The notes under the pieces: model-generated
The model's input: the letters and a program-made list of their open reading frames with translations, nothing else
Database searches by the model: none
Told to the model about the DNA's origin: nothing
Part shown: positions 52,836-62,069 of the stretch, in pieces
Position numbering within the stretch: position 1 is the first letter of the stretch
Layout of the letters: each line of letters starts with the position of its first letter
Source of the DNA: an uncultured Granulosicoccus sp.
GTDB lineage: Bacteria; Pseudomonadota; Gammaproteobacteria; Granulosicoccales; Granulosicoccaceae
Direction of reading: 5' to 3'
Assembly: GCA_947492525.1 (NCBI GenBank)
Contig: CANLNQ010000026.1
Span: 1-64,000 of the forward strand
DNA: 64,000 nucleotides
Position numbers and translations under genes: made by a program

Positions 52836-54455
52836 ATGACTATCAGCAAGACAACATCTGCGCGCCTGTTGTATGCGTGCCTGCTATTCATGCCATCCGC
52901 ATTTGCCGACACCTTTCTCGAGAAGGATGGGGTCGTCGTGATGGAAACCGAATCTTCTTCCGCCAATGGTGACTGGAAACTCGAGAAATCCATCAGCGGA
53001 TATACCGGAAAAGGCTATCTGCGTTGGAATGGTTCAAATTCCTTCTCTGCCAGTTCAGCAGGCAGGGGTACCATCACTTACCGTTTCCGTATCCAGCGTG
53101 CCGGCAACTACGAATTGCGGTGGCGCTCACGCATCACGCGTGGCAACAATTCCAGCGAACACAACGACAGTTGGGTCCGCTTCCCATCGGGAAGAAACGT
53201 CAGTGGAGAGCAGTCGCTGAATGGCTGGACGAAAGTCTTCATGAGCACCCTGGGAAAGTGGGACTGGAAATCGGCTACCGTGGATCATGTGGGTCGTTCG
53301 GTTCGGCAATATTTCACCGCCGGTGATCACACGGTACAGATATCAGGGCGGTCCAATGGGCATGCCATCGACCGCATCGTTCTCTATCGATATGCCGATG
53401 TGAAGTTTTCCGATTCCCGCTTCACCGGCTTGTCTCAATCACAGACCGTGAATGGTTCCGCGCCTGCGGAGCCAGAGCCGATAGAAGAACCGGTCGAAGA
53501 GCCGGCACGGCCGGAAGAGGTGCAAGAGCCGGAGGAGCCAGCGGCTCCGGCGGTACCCGAGGAGCCTGCCGAGCCTGAAGCACCCGCAGAACCAGAAGCG
53601 CCATCTGCGCCGGCAGAACCAGAAACGCCAGCAACACCGGTTGCTGCACCCGAGCAGCCTGCGCAAGACCCTGCCGTCGATGCGCCGAGCGTATCCGTAT
53701 CGGGCAACTCGCTTCAATGGGATGCGGTCGATGCCACAGTCTTCAATGTGCATCGTGGTGATGGTGCATGGATAGCCTCATTGCCATCGGATCAGACGCA
53801 ATGGCAGGCACCGGAGGCAGGAGAATACTATCTGGTCGCAACAGGGCCGGGTAGCTGGGAGACCTGGGGTCGATCGGCGACTGTCAGTGTCTCAGCGGTA
53901 GCAGATCCCGATAGCGTGTTTTCGCTGACAGGGCAAGCCTACTCTGGAACCGCCCTGGAACTGTTCTGGGTGTCGCATGATTCGGATGCCACCAGCTTCG
54001 AGGTTCGTCGGGAAGGTGAGCTCCTGACATCGACCGACGGACGCAGTCATTTCGATAGCGGTTTGCAAGCCGGCATCTCGTATCGATATTCGGTCACGGC
54101 AATCAACCTGCAGGGTGACGTGCTGGGGCAGGAAGAAATCACTGTAGCAACTCAGGCAAGCGATGCTGTTCCTGCTGCTTCGTCCGGTCTGAACACCCGC
54201 GCGTCAGCCTATTCGCAATCCGCCATCGAACTATTCTGGGACACGGCGTGGTTGGGTAGTGAAGTTGCTGGTTATCGTTTCGATGTGTACCGCGATGGTG
54301 AGTTGCAGGGAGCAACAGACGGCAAGAGCTGGTATGAGGAAGGTCTGCAAGCCGGCAACGCGTATCAGTATTCGGTAGTCGCCGTCGATGCCAATGGCAA
54401 TACGTCATCAACGGACGTCGTCAACGTCGAAACACTGCCATCGGATACGCCCTGA
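52836..54455 (+). CDS. Secreted protein with carbohydrate-binding-like N-terminus and FN3-like repeats
   Basis: This 539-residue exported protein has a signal peptide of about 24 residues ending FADT. Residues 25-200 form a beta-rich domain (VMETESSSANGDWKLE, GKGYLRWNG, GNYELRWRSRITRG, HTVQISGRSNGHAIDRIVLYR) that resembles carbohydrate-binding modules in glycosidases. Residues about 208-285 are a Pro/Glu/Ala linker. Three FN3-like modules follow, including two with matching SAIELFWDT/TALELFW and GLQAGxxYxYSV motifs. It has no catalytic domain, so an adhesive or matrix role is likely. ATG 52836 fits the signal peptide; the ribosome site is weak. It begins about 280 bp after the insertion sequence. 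Confidence 0.7.
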   Translation: MTISKTTSARLLYACLLFMPSAFADTFLEKDGVVVMETESSSANGDWKLEKSISGYTGKGYLRWNGSNSFSASSAGRGTITYRFRIQRAGNYELRWRSRITRGNNSSEHNDSWVRFPSGRNVSGEQSLNGWTKVFMSTLGKWDWKSATVDHVGRSVRQYFTAGDHTVQISGRSNGHAIDRIVLYRYADVKFSDSRFTGLSQSQTVNGSAPAEPEPIEEPVEEPARPEEVQEPEEPAAPAVPEEPAEPEAPAEPEAPSAPAEPETPATPVAAPEQPAQDPAVDAPSVSVSGNSLQWDAVDATVFNVHRGDGAWIASLPSDQTQWQAPEAGEYYLVATGPGSWETWGRSATVSVSAVADPDSVFSLTGQAYSGTALELFWVSHDSDATSFEVRREGELLTSTDGRSHFDSGLQAGISYRYSVTAINLQGDVLGQEEITVATQASDAVPAASSGLNTRASAYSQSAIELFWDTAWLGSEVAGYRFDVYRDGELQGATDGKSWYEEGLQAGNAYQYSVVAVDANGNTSSTDVVNVETLPSDTP

Positions 54456-54470
54456 GCAGGTAATGAATGT

Positions 54471-54630
54471 GGCAGGGATGCCACACCATCAGGCGATCAG
54501 CTTGCCTTTGGCAGGGATGCCACACCATCAGGCGATCAGCTTGCCTTTGGCAAGGACGCCACACCATCAGGCGATCAGGTTGCCTTTGGCAGGGGCGCCG
54601 CACCATCAGGCGATCAGGCTGCCTTGCTTT
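54471..54630. repeat. 39-bp tandem repeat array
   Basis: Four copies of a 39-bp unit beginning GGCAGGGATGCCACACCATC lie end to end from 54471. The fourth copy is degenerate (from 54588). The GGDEF/EAL stop codon (minus-strand TGA, 54614-54616) is within the fourth copy, so the array begins at the gene's 3' end and extends to the end of the secreted-protein gene. Confidence 0.93.
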
Positions 54631-56902
54631 GGGGTACCCCATCAAGGCCAGTCTGCATCAGCTGATCCGGTTCGAGTTCACTATCTGGAACGGGCTTGAA
54701 CTGTCGAATGAAGGGCAGGCGTCTGTCCAGTTCCCGGGCCGGCAGCGGCCTGCAGAGAAAGTAGCCTTGCACCTGATCGCAGTGGATGGAGCGTAGAAAG
54801 TCCAGGGCAGCGGCATCTTCCACTCCCTCTGCCACCATGGACAATCCGAGATTGTGGGCCAGTTCCAGGGTTGCGCGAACGATGACCGCATCCTTTTCGC
54901 TGGTGCCTACGTGCGTGATGAACGCCCGGTCCAGCTTCAGTTCGCTGACCGGCAGCTTGTTCAGATAGGACAGGGAACTGTAGCCTGCTCCATAGTCGTC
55001 CACTGAGAACGCAACGCCCAGATTGCGCACTTGCGAAAGTACTTCGCAGGTACGATCGACGTTGGTCATCACGGTGCCCTCGGTAACCTCCAGAATCAGA
55101 GCAGAGGCAGGTAGTCCGGAGCTGTCCAGCACCTCTCGAATCATGTCGGGTAGAGTGCCATCATGCAGGTTCATTGCTGACAGATTCACCGAGACGCTCA
55201 GCTCATACCCCGCATCACGCCATTGTCGGCATTGGTCGGTAGCGCCCTTCAGAATCAAGCGGGTCAGCTCGTTGATCAACCCCACATGTTCGGCCAGGGA
55301 AATGAAAACGTCAGGAGGCACAAATCCCGAACTTGGACTGTTCCATCGGGCGAGTGCTTCGACGCCCGTCATCTGCCCGGTTTTCAGGCAGTATTTTGGC
55401 TGGTAATGTATATCCAGTTCCTGCTTGTCGATAGCCTCGCGCAATTCATCCTTCATGACCAGATTCGACACCGCATTGGTATCGCTGTCGGGGTCATACC
55501 AGGAAAATTCGGCTGAACCATTCTTGGATATGTACATGGCAACATCGGCGCAGCGCAGCAGGTCCGAGGTAGTGCAAGCATGGTCAGGGTAGATCGCCGC
55601 TCCCATGCTCACACCCAGTGACAGTCTGTAGCCTTCCACTTCATAGGGTTGATTGACAGCATCTGCAATCCTTCCGGCTATCGCGTTGACGTGTTCAACG
55701 GATTTTCCGGGCATGGCCACGGCAAATTCGTCTCCACCCAGACGAGCCACCAGCCCGTTGTCGGCAACCGCCTGTGCAATACGATTGGCTGCCATGGTCA
55801 GAACCTTGTCGCCGGTCTCGTGCCCGAGTGTGTCATTGACCTGTTTGAAGTTGTCCAGATCAAGAAACGCAAGGATCACCTGCTGCTTGCGTAACTTGTC
55901 TTCGCTCGGATTGATCAGGTCATTGAGCGTTGATTCGAGCGCAAATCGGTTTGGCAGACCTGTCAGGGAGTCATGGTTGGCATGGAAGGCAAGCTTACGG
56001 GTTGCGGCATGGCTTCTCGCGGCATCGTAGAAGACGATGAAGCAGACACCGCACAGGCCTATGATGGTTATGCCCAGAACGATCAGCAATCCGTCGCGAG
56101 TCTGCTCCCTGGCCAGTGCTGCGACGCGATCCAGCGGAATGGTGATCTCGATGGCGCCCAGCAATTCGTGCAACTGCCACTGATTGCCTGGCTTGACCCC
56201 GCTGGCAATGCGTTTGGCAATGACATCGGGTCGCTTTTCCAGCACGTTATGGCAGTTGACGCAAGATGGACTGGCTGCGGGGTCGGCGGATAGATAGCGC
56301 AAGGTCTTGCCGTTATCGTCATCACTGATTCGCCAGACGGGAGTCCACTCAAGAGGCGCTGTCGGAGAGCGTTGATTCTGGGCTTCCAGCTGTTGCCATG
56401 CCCATTCCTGAAAGCTGTCCTGAATACCATGCTCAGGCGCCAGATTCCATTTGCTGATAGGGCGAAAACTGAACAGGCCGTTATTGTCCTGTTGGCTCCT
56501 GTAGGATAGATTCTTGAGAAATTGTGCCGGGAGCGGTATATGCCCGTGTTCGTCAGCAGAGAATTCCGATGCGCCCAGTCCATCGGATTTGAGTTTGGAT
56601 ACAGCCAGGCTGGAATAGGCGGAGCGCGCAGAGGCGGCCTGTTTCACCACGATGTCGGCCAGTTTCAGGGCTTCGAACTGGATGACTTGCTCCTGGCTTC
56701 GGGAAACGATGATCCAGGTGACCAATGACACGACCACCACAAACGAGCAGCACATGGCTGTAATCTGCACGCGCAGCGGAATGCCCGACAGGGTGGCTGC
56801 CAGTCGACGACCAATGGGCAGATTCATGGCTGTCATTGCAATGGCTTTGGGCGTTGGAGCCAATCCGGTGCTGGCTGGTGGTATTGAAACAGATAGCGGC
56901 AT
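54614..56902 (-). CDS. c-heme-sensing GGDEF-EAL cyclic-di-GMP protein
   Basis: This 762-residue inner-membrane protein has a first transmembrane segment (residues about 48-66). A periplasmic Tll0287/DUF3365-like sensor follows (about 70-250) with a heme c site C214-x-x-C217-H218. A second transmembrane segment (LLIVLGITIIGLCGVCFIVFY) leads to a GGDEF domain with RLGGDEF intact and a full EAL domain (GVEALARWNSP, then DDYGAGYSSLSYLNKLPVSELKLD). Both synthesis and degradation of c-di-GMP are possible, perhaps switched by redox or gas binding at the heme. The start is uncertain: ATG at 56902, 56836 or 56827. The divergent MscS gene begins at 56901. Confidence 0.88.
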   Translation of the reverse strand: MPLSVSIPPASTGLAPTPKAIAMTAMNLPIGRRLAATLSGIPLRVQITAMCCSFVVVVSLVTWIIVSRSQEQVIQFEALKLADIVVKQAASARSAYSSLAVSKLKSDGLGASEFSADEHGHIPLPAQFLKNLSYRSQQDNNGLFSFRPISKWNLAPEHGIQDSFQEWAWQQLEAQNQRSPTAPLEWTPVWRISDDDNGKTLRYLSADPAASPSCVNCHNVLEKRPDVIAKRIASGVKPGNQWQLHELLGAIEITIPLDRVAALAREQTRDGLLIVLGITIIGLCGVCFIVFYDAARSHAATRKLAFHANHDSLTGLPNRFALESTLNDLINPSEDKLRKQQVILAFLDLDNFKQVNDTLGHETGDKVLTMAANRIAQAVADNGLVARLGGDEFAVAMPGKSVEHVNAIAGRIADAVNQPYEVEGYRLSLGVSMGAAIYPDHACTTSDLLRCADVAMYISKNGSAEFSWYDPDSDTNAVSNLVMKDELREAIDKQELDIHYQPKYCLKTGQMTGVEALARWNSPSSGFVPPDVFISLAEHVGLINELTRLILKGATDQCRQWRDAGYELSVSVNLSAMNLHDGTLPDMIREVLDSSGLPASALILEVTEGTVMTNVDRTCEVLSQVRNLGVAFSVDDYGAGYSSLSYLNKLPVSELKLDRAFITHVGTSEKDAVIVRATLELAHNLGLSMVAEGVEDAAALDFLRSIHCDQVQGYFLCRPLPARELDRRLPFIRQFKPVPDSELEPDQLMQTGLDGVPQSKAA

Positions 56903-58334
56903 GGCGATTCATGCCTTGAGCAGAAAGCTGCCACCGCGCTTCGTGGCCACGCTGTTGAGTTGGGTGCTGACACTGCTCTTGTGCATGGGCGGTCCGCTCG
57001 CTCATGGCGATGTCATCGATGATCTGCTCGGGCAGGAAAGTGCTGCCGAGTCGGCGGTGGAACCCGGGTCCATCGAGGTGGAAAACGATGTCCGCTCGGA
57101 CAATGCCATCCGCAAACGGCTTCAGGGCATCTATGCGGAGCTGGAATCGCTCGAGAGTGTGGAAGTATCGGTCAGCAATGGTGTGGTCACGCTCGCCGGG
57201 GAGGTGGTATCCGCGCAATCGGCGGAGCGCGCATCCCGACTGGCGGCGCAGGTCGTGGGCGTTATCGAGGTACTCGACGAGATGACGGTGGACACGGATG
57301 TTACCCGTCGTGTCAAATCCACCTTCGAACGTTTGCAGGTATTCGGCTACGACTTCATTGCCGCCTTGCCGGTATTGCTGCTTGCGCTGAGCGTCGTCGT
57401 TCTGTTCTGGTTGGCCGGTCGCCGAATCGGTGGTCACCGTCGCCTGTTCCTGCTGGTGGCGCCCAATGGTTTCATTGCAGAGTTGCTGGCAACGCTTGCC
57501 AGAGTGCTGTGCACGTTGCTGGGTTTGGTGCTGGCCCTGACGCTGCTCGACGCCACCTCCATTCTGGGTTCCGTATTGGGTGCGGCAGGCATTGTCGGTC
57601 TGGCGATCGGTTTTGCGGTGCGCGATACCGTCGAGAATTTCATCGCCAGTATCCTGCTCAGTCTGCGAACCCCGTTTCTTGCGCGTGATTATGTGCGTAT
57701 CGGGGAGCACGAGGGTGCGGTAGCCAGACTGACGTCACGGGCGACCATTCTGATTTCGCGCGATGGAAATCAGGTCCGTGTCCCCAATGCATTGGTCTAC
57801 AAATCCGTGATCGTGAATTTTTCCAGGCAACCTCAGAGACGCTTCGAATTTGTCGTCGGGGTGGATACCGATCTGGATCTGAATACCGCACAACGCACGG
57901 CCATAGCGGCCATCTATCAGATCGAGGGGGTTCTGGAAAAGCCAGCGGCAACCGCGCTGATCAAGGAGCTGGGTGATTCCAGTGTGTCGCTGCTGGTAGC
58001 AGCGTGGATCGATCAGACGCAAAGTGATCTGATGAAAGTGCGTAGTGAATCGATAAGGGCCGTGAAGCAGGCTTTCGATGACGCCGGTATTGTCATGCCG
58101 GAGCCGATCTATCGTGTGCATCTGCGAGAGGGGCTGGGCAAATCGTCGTCACCAGAGCAGCTGCGGCCAACGTCACCATCGACACCGCAACTGCCTGAAC
58201 CGGAACCCGGCCCTGTTGATCGTGAATCGGTCAGCGACACGACCGTGGATCATGCAATCCACGAGACGATTGATAGAGAGCTGGCGGATTCGGATTCCGA
58301 GAACCTGCTCGCCGGCGAGTCCAGGCAGGAATGA
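56901..58334 (+). CDS. BON-domain MscS-family mechanosensitive channel
   Basis: This 477-residue channel has a signal peptide of about 36 residues, followed by a periplasmic BON domain (residues about 62-135, with DNAIRKRLQGIYAELESLESVEVSVSNGVVTLAGEV). Three transmembrane helices follow, the last (LGAAGIVGLAIGFAVRDTVENFIASILL) being the pore-lining helix with Gly/Ala packing. A beta domain comes next with ARLTSRATILISRDGNQVRVPNALV. A Pro/Glu-rich tail of about 75 residues ends it. BON-MscS fusions are known and may sense the envelope; the channel releases solutes on osmotic downshift. ATG 56901 best fits the signal peptide. Confidence 0.85.
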   Translation: MAIHALSRKLPPRFVATLLSWVLTLLLCMGGPLAHGDVIDDLLGQESAAESAVEPGSIEVENDVRSDNAIRKRLQGIYAELESLESVEVSVSNGVVTLAGEVVSAQSAERASRLAAQVVGVIEVLDEMTVDTDVTRRVKSTFERLQVFGYDFIAALPVLLLALSVVVLFWLAGRRIGGHRRLFLLVAPNGFIAELLATLARVLCTLLGLVLALTLLDATSILGSVLGAAGIVGLAIGFAVRDTVENFIASILLSLRTPFLARDYVRIGEHEGAVARLTSRATILISRDGNQVRVPNALVYKSVIVNFSRQPQRRFEFVVGVDTDLDLNTAQRTAIAAIYQIEGVLEKPAATALIKELGDSSVSLLVAAWIDQTQSDLMKVRSESIRAVKQAFDDAGIVMPEPIYRVHLREGLGKSSSPEQLRPTSPSTPQLPEPEPGPVDRESVSDTTVDHAIHETIDRELADSDSENLLAGESRQE

Positions 58335-58433
58335 TGCGCAGGTTCACGCAGACGGTTGTACACGCGTTCCGGGTGCCCTGAATTTTGCAGTATGATCGAG
58401 AAGTGCGAACACGAGACAGTCATCGTTCAGTCC

Positions 58434-58706
58434 ATGGTCAAGAAATCACAACTTCTGCAGTTCGTTCTGGCGCTGCTACTCGGTCCACTCGGGCTATTCT
58501 ATTCCAGCGTGGCGGCTGCGCTGTTCTGGTTGCTGGCCGTTTTCGGTGTGGGTAGCGTCACTTTCGTGTTGGGCGCCTTGTTGCTGTGGCCATTCATCAT
58601 TCTGACCGGGTTCTACACGGTCAATCGGCACAACAGGGCGGTGCGTCTGGAACAGCGCAGACACGAGGAATTGCTGGAAGTCAGCTCACGTTCGACAAAG
58701 GGCTGA
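58434..58706 (+). CDS. Small two-helix membrane protein
   Basis: This 90-residue protein has two hydrophobic segments: LLQFVLALLLGPLGLFYSSVAAALFWLLAVFGVG and VTFVLGALLLWPFIILTGFYTV. A basic tail (NRHNRAVRLEQRRHEELLE) follows. Similar short proteins of unknown function are widespread in proteobacteria. An ATG at 58392 is a longer option; neither start has a clear ribosome site. It is convergent with the RRM gene. Confidence 0.6.
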   Translation: MVKKSQLLQFVLALLLGPLGLFYSSVAAALFWLLAVFGVGSVTFVLGALLLWPFIILTGFYTVNRHNRAVRLEQRRHEELLEVSSRSTKG

Positions 58707-58745
58707 ACGGATGCCTCTCGCCGCAAGGCACAGATGACCCCTTGC

Positions 58746-58982
58746 TCATTCGGCCTTCTTGACGCGAATCTTCAGGTCGGAGACCATCGTGCCGTTGAGT
58801 TGCTTCATGGCAGCCTTGGCTTCGCCGGGGGCTGGCATTTCCACAAATCCGAACCCTTTCGAGACCCCTGATTTCGGGTCCATGACGATCGTGCACGACT
58901 GAATCCTGCCATAGGCTTCGAACAGTTTTCGCAAGGTGTCTTCGTCAAGAGTTCGATCGAGGTTGCGGACGAGCAGTTTCAT
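58746..58982 (-). CDS. RRM-type RNA-binding protein
   Basis: This 78-residue protein is a single RNA-recognition motif. RNP2 is LLVRNL (residues 3-8), RNP1 is KGFGFVEM (42-49), and the aromatic residues that stack on RNA bases are present. Small bacterial RRM proteins of this kind are of partly known function (RNA chaperoning, cold response). Its start codon lies inside the 3' end of the heme-oxygenase gene (38-bp overlap), so translation may be coupled. Confidence 0.88.
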   Translation of the reverse strand: MKLLVRNLDRTLDEDTLRKLFEAYGRIQSCTIVMDPKSGVSKGFGFVEMPAPGEAKAAMKQLNGTMVSDLKIRVKKAE

Positions 58983-59619
58983 GATGATTCACGGCTTTCT
59001 TGTTGATCACTGAGTGTATCTGAAGTGGAGGCGGAAAAATCGACTCGCAGAGACGTGTGACATATTCGCCAAATTGCTCGAAAGTAGCCATGGCGCCTTG
59101 CAGTATGTCCCGTCGTGCCAGATCATCCTCACGATGCCGTTCCAGTTCCTGAATGAGCTGCGACCAGCATGCGCGGTCGGACCTTGCGCCGAGAAAATGC
59201 CGAGGCACCGCGGGCAGGACTGCGCGAACGTTCCTGTTCAGCACGCTGGCGCCAAAACTCGAGCCATGCAGCACATAGAACGCCCCGAGTACTTGCCGGG
59301 AGCTTGAGAGGCACAACTCGACCGGCGGCATGGTATCCGCATCGGCCGGTAGCGCGAGAGAGTCGATATCGGCCTTCAGGCGGTCTCGGGCGGGTTCCAA
59401 TGAAAGGGAAGATGCCAGCGCATGCTCTGCAGCTGTCGTGTCGACATGAGCGAAGAAGTGATGGTAGGCCCGCAGGATCGCGCCATACTGATCCACGGTG
59501 AGTGCCGATGAGCCCAGCAACGAGATCCAGGGGTGCCTGTGGAGAACCAGATGAACCTTGCGCGTGCGATCGGCCAGCATCTGCCGGACAGAGTCTGGCT
59601 CCGAACAATGTTCGTTCAT
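58945..59619 (-). CDS. bphO: Heme oxygenase, phytochrome-associated (BphO-like)
   Basis: This 224-residue protein resembles bacterial heme oxygenases that open heme to biliverdin, the phytochrome chromophore. The proximal heme ligand is probably His23 in ADRTRKVHLVL, and the distal helix is AFYVLHGSSFGASVL, matching the G-S-x-x-G pattern. Length is normal. The start ATG 59619 is 4 bp after the stop of the phytochrome gene. The pair forms a natural cofactor-apoprotein operon. Confidence 0.85.
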   Translation of the reverse strand: MNEHCSEPDSVRQMLADRTRKVHLVLHRHPWISLLGSSALTVDQYGAILRAYHHFFAHVDTTAAEHALASSLSLEPARDRLKADIDSLALPADADTMPPVELCLSSSRQVLGAFYVLHGSSFGASVLNRNVRAVLPAVPRHFLGARSDRACWSQLIQELERHREDDLARRDILQGAMATFEQFGEYVTRLCESIFPPPLQIHSVINKKAVNHHETARPQPRSNS

Positions 59620-59623
59620 GCTT

Positions 59624-61849
59624 TCAGGACCTGTCAGGGAAGAACACGATGAAACGAGATCCTTCGGTGTAATCCGTATCCAGCCGAATCGAACCTGAAT
59701 GCGCCTCGGCAACACGCTGGCAAATGGTCAGGCCCAGTCCCGACCCCTCGACACTGTCGTTGGTGTGCAGCCTTTCCAGTGGCTGGAATATGCGCTCGGC
59801 AAACTTCGGCTCGATGCCCTGACCATTGTCCGAGACGATGATGTCCGTCCCGCCATGGCTACCGGGTGTGGACGTGATCTCTATCTCCGGCTTGCGTTCC
59901 GGGTGACGATACTTGATGGCGTTGGCGATGAGGTTCAGAAACAGGCGAAGCAACAAGGTGTCACTGGCATGCATCATGGGCAGATTGCCTAGCGTGACCT
60001 GTGCGCCTGATTCACGGATGGGAAGGGACAGCATTTCGAGCACATCACCGATGGTCGTGGCAGGGTCTACCAGGGAAAACTCATGCTTGTCTTCAGTGGT
60101 CATCGACAAGTCCATGAGCCCGGAGATCAATCCCGAGAGTCGTCTGGTGGATCGTTGGGCAATGGCGTGCGTCTGTTTGACCACATCTTCGTCAAATTCC
60201 TCTTCATCCATGATATCCAGAGCGGCGCTGATGCCACGCAGGGGCGTCTTCAGATCATGAGCGGCGGAAGCCGCGAAGTGTCTCAGAAATTCGTTTTCCT
60301 GATTCAACAGTAGCTGGGATGTAATGATATCGAGAAAATCCCGAAGAATTTCGCCGGCCATCTCCCGTTCGCTCTCACGCCATTCAGCGCTTTGATCGGC
60401 GTGCTCGTGAACCCACTTTTCAAAGGAGAGGCGTGGCGTCAGAGGCGCTGCCTCATCGATCTCGTTCCGCGTCTTCTTGACGGGATTACCTGCCCAGCGA
60501 ACCTGCTGCATCACAGGTTGCCTGAACCAGACGAGGCGACAGACGCGATGCAGAGTGGTTGACTGGACAAGTACGCCGCAGGCCGTATTCCTGAAATCGC
60601 TTGCTGCAGGCCACTTTTTGTGCAATGCCGACGTATGGAACTGGCTGGAGGTTCCATCGTTCTCCGTTGTCCAGTTGATCAGGTCGTGAATGAACGTTTC
60701 GGGTGGCGTGGTGCCGGTCAGGTACATTTTGGAGCCGTACAGAAATGCAAAACCGTCAGCCTCCATGAATTCACGCAGGGCTGGCGCCAGCAGGCTGATG
60801 ATTTCCTCGACGCGCCCATTCTGCTGCAACGCCGAAGAGAAGCGACTCTCGATGGATCTCAGGCGATGCGACATGTTCGCAATGTCTGCCTGGCGCTGCT
60901 GTTCGTAGCGGATCATCAATGCGATGCCGATCTCATCCAACAGGCCCCAGCTATCGAAGGGAATCATCGAGGGGCTTGTATTATGGCAGGCGATCAGGCC
61001 CCACAGTGTGCCTCGATGCATCAGGCTGGTGGAGAAGGTGGCGGCAACACCCATGTTGGACAGGTATTGCAAATGCATCGGGGATACGGATCTCAGCACA
61101 GACCAGGTGAGGTCCAGTTCCTGATCTTCCTGATCGGTCGCGCAGACACGACAGGTATCGCTGGACGTCGACGCAATGCCACGATACGGCACGATGGTCA
61201 TCAGGTGTCTGACCTGCTGAGGTATATCGCGTTCCGGAAAATGCAGACCCAGGTAGGAGGGCAGGGAGCCGTCGTTGCTCTCGGCGACGGTCTTGCCCGA
61301 CCAATCCGTCTGGAAACGATAAATCTTGGTTCGTGCAAACCCCGTTATCTGACGTACTGCGTCCACAGCGAGTTGAAGCGCAGCATCGAAGTTCTCACTT
61401 TGCAGTATCTCGGTACGAGCCTTGCTGCAAAGGCGCATGTGTTTGCGGGCACTGGTGGCAGAAGGGTCCGCGTTGGGAATGAACTCTATCAGGCGTCGCC
61501 CGGCGTGGGCATGAGTCACCGCGTCATGAACGATGCCGCCGTGTTCCAGTTGGTAATCCAGGACCTCATGCAGTACGTGATGTCCTCCACTGCTGCCTCT
61601 GACCTGTGAAGCCAGGTCCGGGTCGATGTCTGCAAGAGTGGATGTTACGAGTTGTTCGCTGGCGATTCCCAGCAGTCGAGCAGCATTCTCGGAATAGCCG
61701 ACAATACGCTCGGAAACGGGATCGGCAATGAGCAAGGCCCCGGTGTTCTGGATGGCCCCCGACAGATGTATCTGCTCTCTATCGCAGTTGTCGAGCGTCG
61801 AAGCTTCAGCCGTGCGGAAAAAACCTGAAAGCGAATGTCGTGAATCCAT
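59624..61849 (-). CDS. bphP: Bacteriophytochrome sensor histidine kinase
   Basis: This 741-residue photoreceptor has the PAS-GAF-PHY-histidine kinase layout. Cys22 in LDNCDREQIHLSGAIQ is the biliverdin attachment site. GAF motifs are FPERDIPQQVRHL (with the conserved Asp) and SPMHLQYLSNMGVAATFSTSLMHRGTLWGLIACH. The kinase half has the phospho-acceptor His531 in ASAAHDLKTPLRG and N/G boxes (NLIANAIKYR, DNGQGIEPKFAERIF, GSGLGLTICQRVAEAHSG). It should respond to red/far-red light. The heme oxygenase follows at once. No response regulator lies in the window. Confidence 0.92.
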   Translation of the reverse strand: MDSRHSLSGFFRTAEASTLDNCDREQIHLSGAIQNTGALLIADPVSERIVGYSENAARLLGIASEQLVTSTLADIDPDLASQVRGSSGGHHVLHEVLDYQLEHGGIVHDAVTHAHAGRRLIEFIPNADPSATSARKHMRLCSKARTEILQSENFDAALQLAVDAVRQITGFARTKIYRFQTDWSGKTVAESNDGSLPSYLGLHFPERDIPQQVRHLMTIVPYRGIASTSSDTCRVCATDQEDQELDLTWSVLRSVSPMHLQYLSNMGVAATFSTSLMHRGTLWGLIACHNTSPSMIPFDSWGLLDEIGIALMIRYEQQRQADIANMSHRLRSIESRFSSALQQNGRVEEIISLLAPALREFMEADGFAFLYGSKMYLTGTTPPETFIHDLINWTTENDGTSSQFHTSALHKKWPAASDFRNTACGVLVQSTTLHRVCRLVWFRQPVMQQVRWAGNPVKKTRNEIDEAAPLTPRLSFEKWVHEHADQSAEWRESEREMAGEILRDFLDIITSQLLLNQENEFLRHFAASAAHDLKTPLRGISAALDIMDEEEFDEDVVKQTHAIAQRSTRRLSGLISGLMDLSMTTEDKHEFSLVDPATTIGDVLEMLSLPIRESGAQVTLGNLPMMHASDTLLLRLFLNLIANAIKYRHPERKPEIEITSTPGSHGGTDIIVSDNGQGIEPKFAERIFQPLERLHTNDSVEGSGLGLTICQRVAEAHSGSIRLDTDYTEGSRFIVFFPDRS

Positions 61850-62069
61850 GTAGGTCGAACAGGCTCGCAGTCTGTTGCGCGTGCATCACCCGGTTGCGGT
61901 GATTGGTTGCAGTCTGACTGGAGCAGCAACGACTAGGCCATCCGGGACCGTGCGGATGTATTAACAGGTTATGGAACTTCCGGTTTGTTGATGGAACACC
62001 GTAAATGGTCGACGGTACATGGTTGACGGACCAGAGAGGTGGTACTTGGAAGTTGGATCATGAAAGCCG

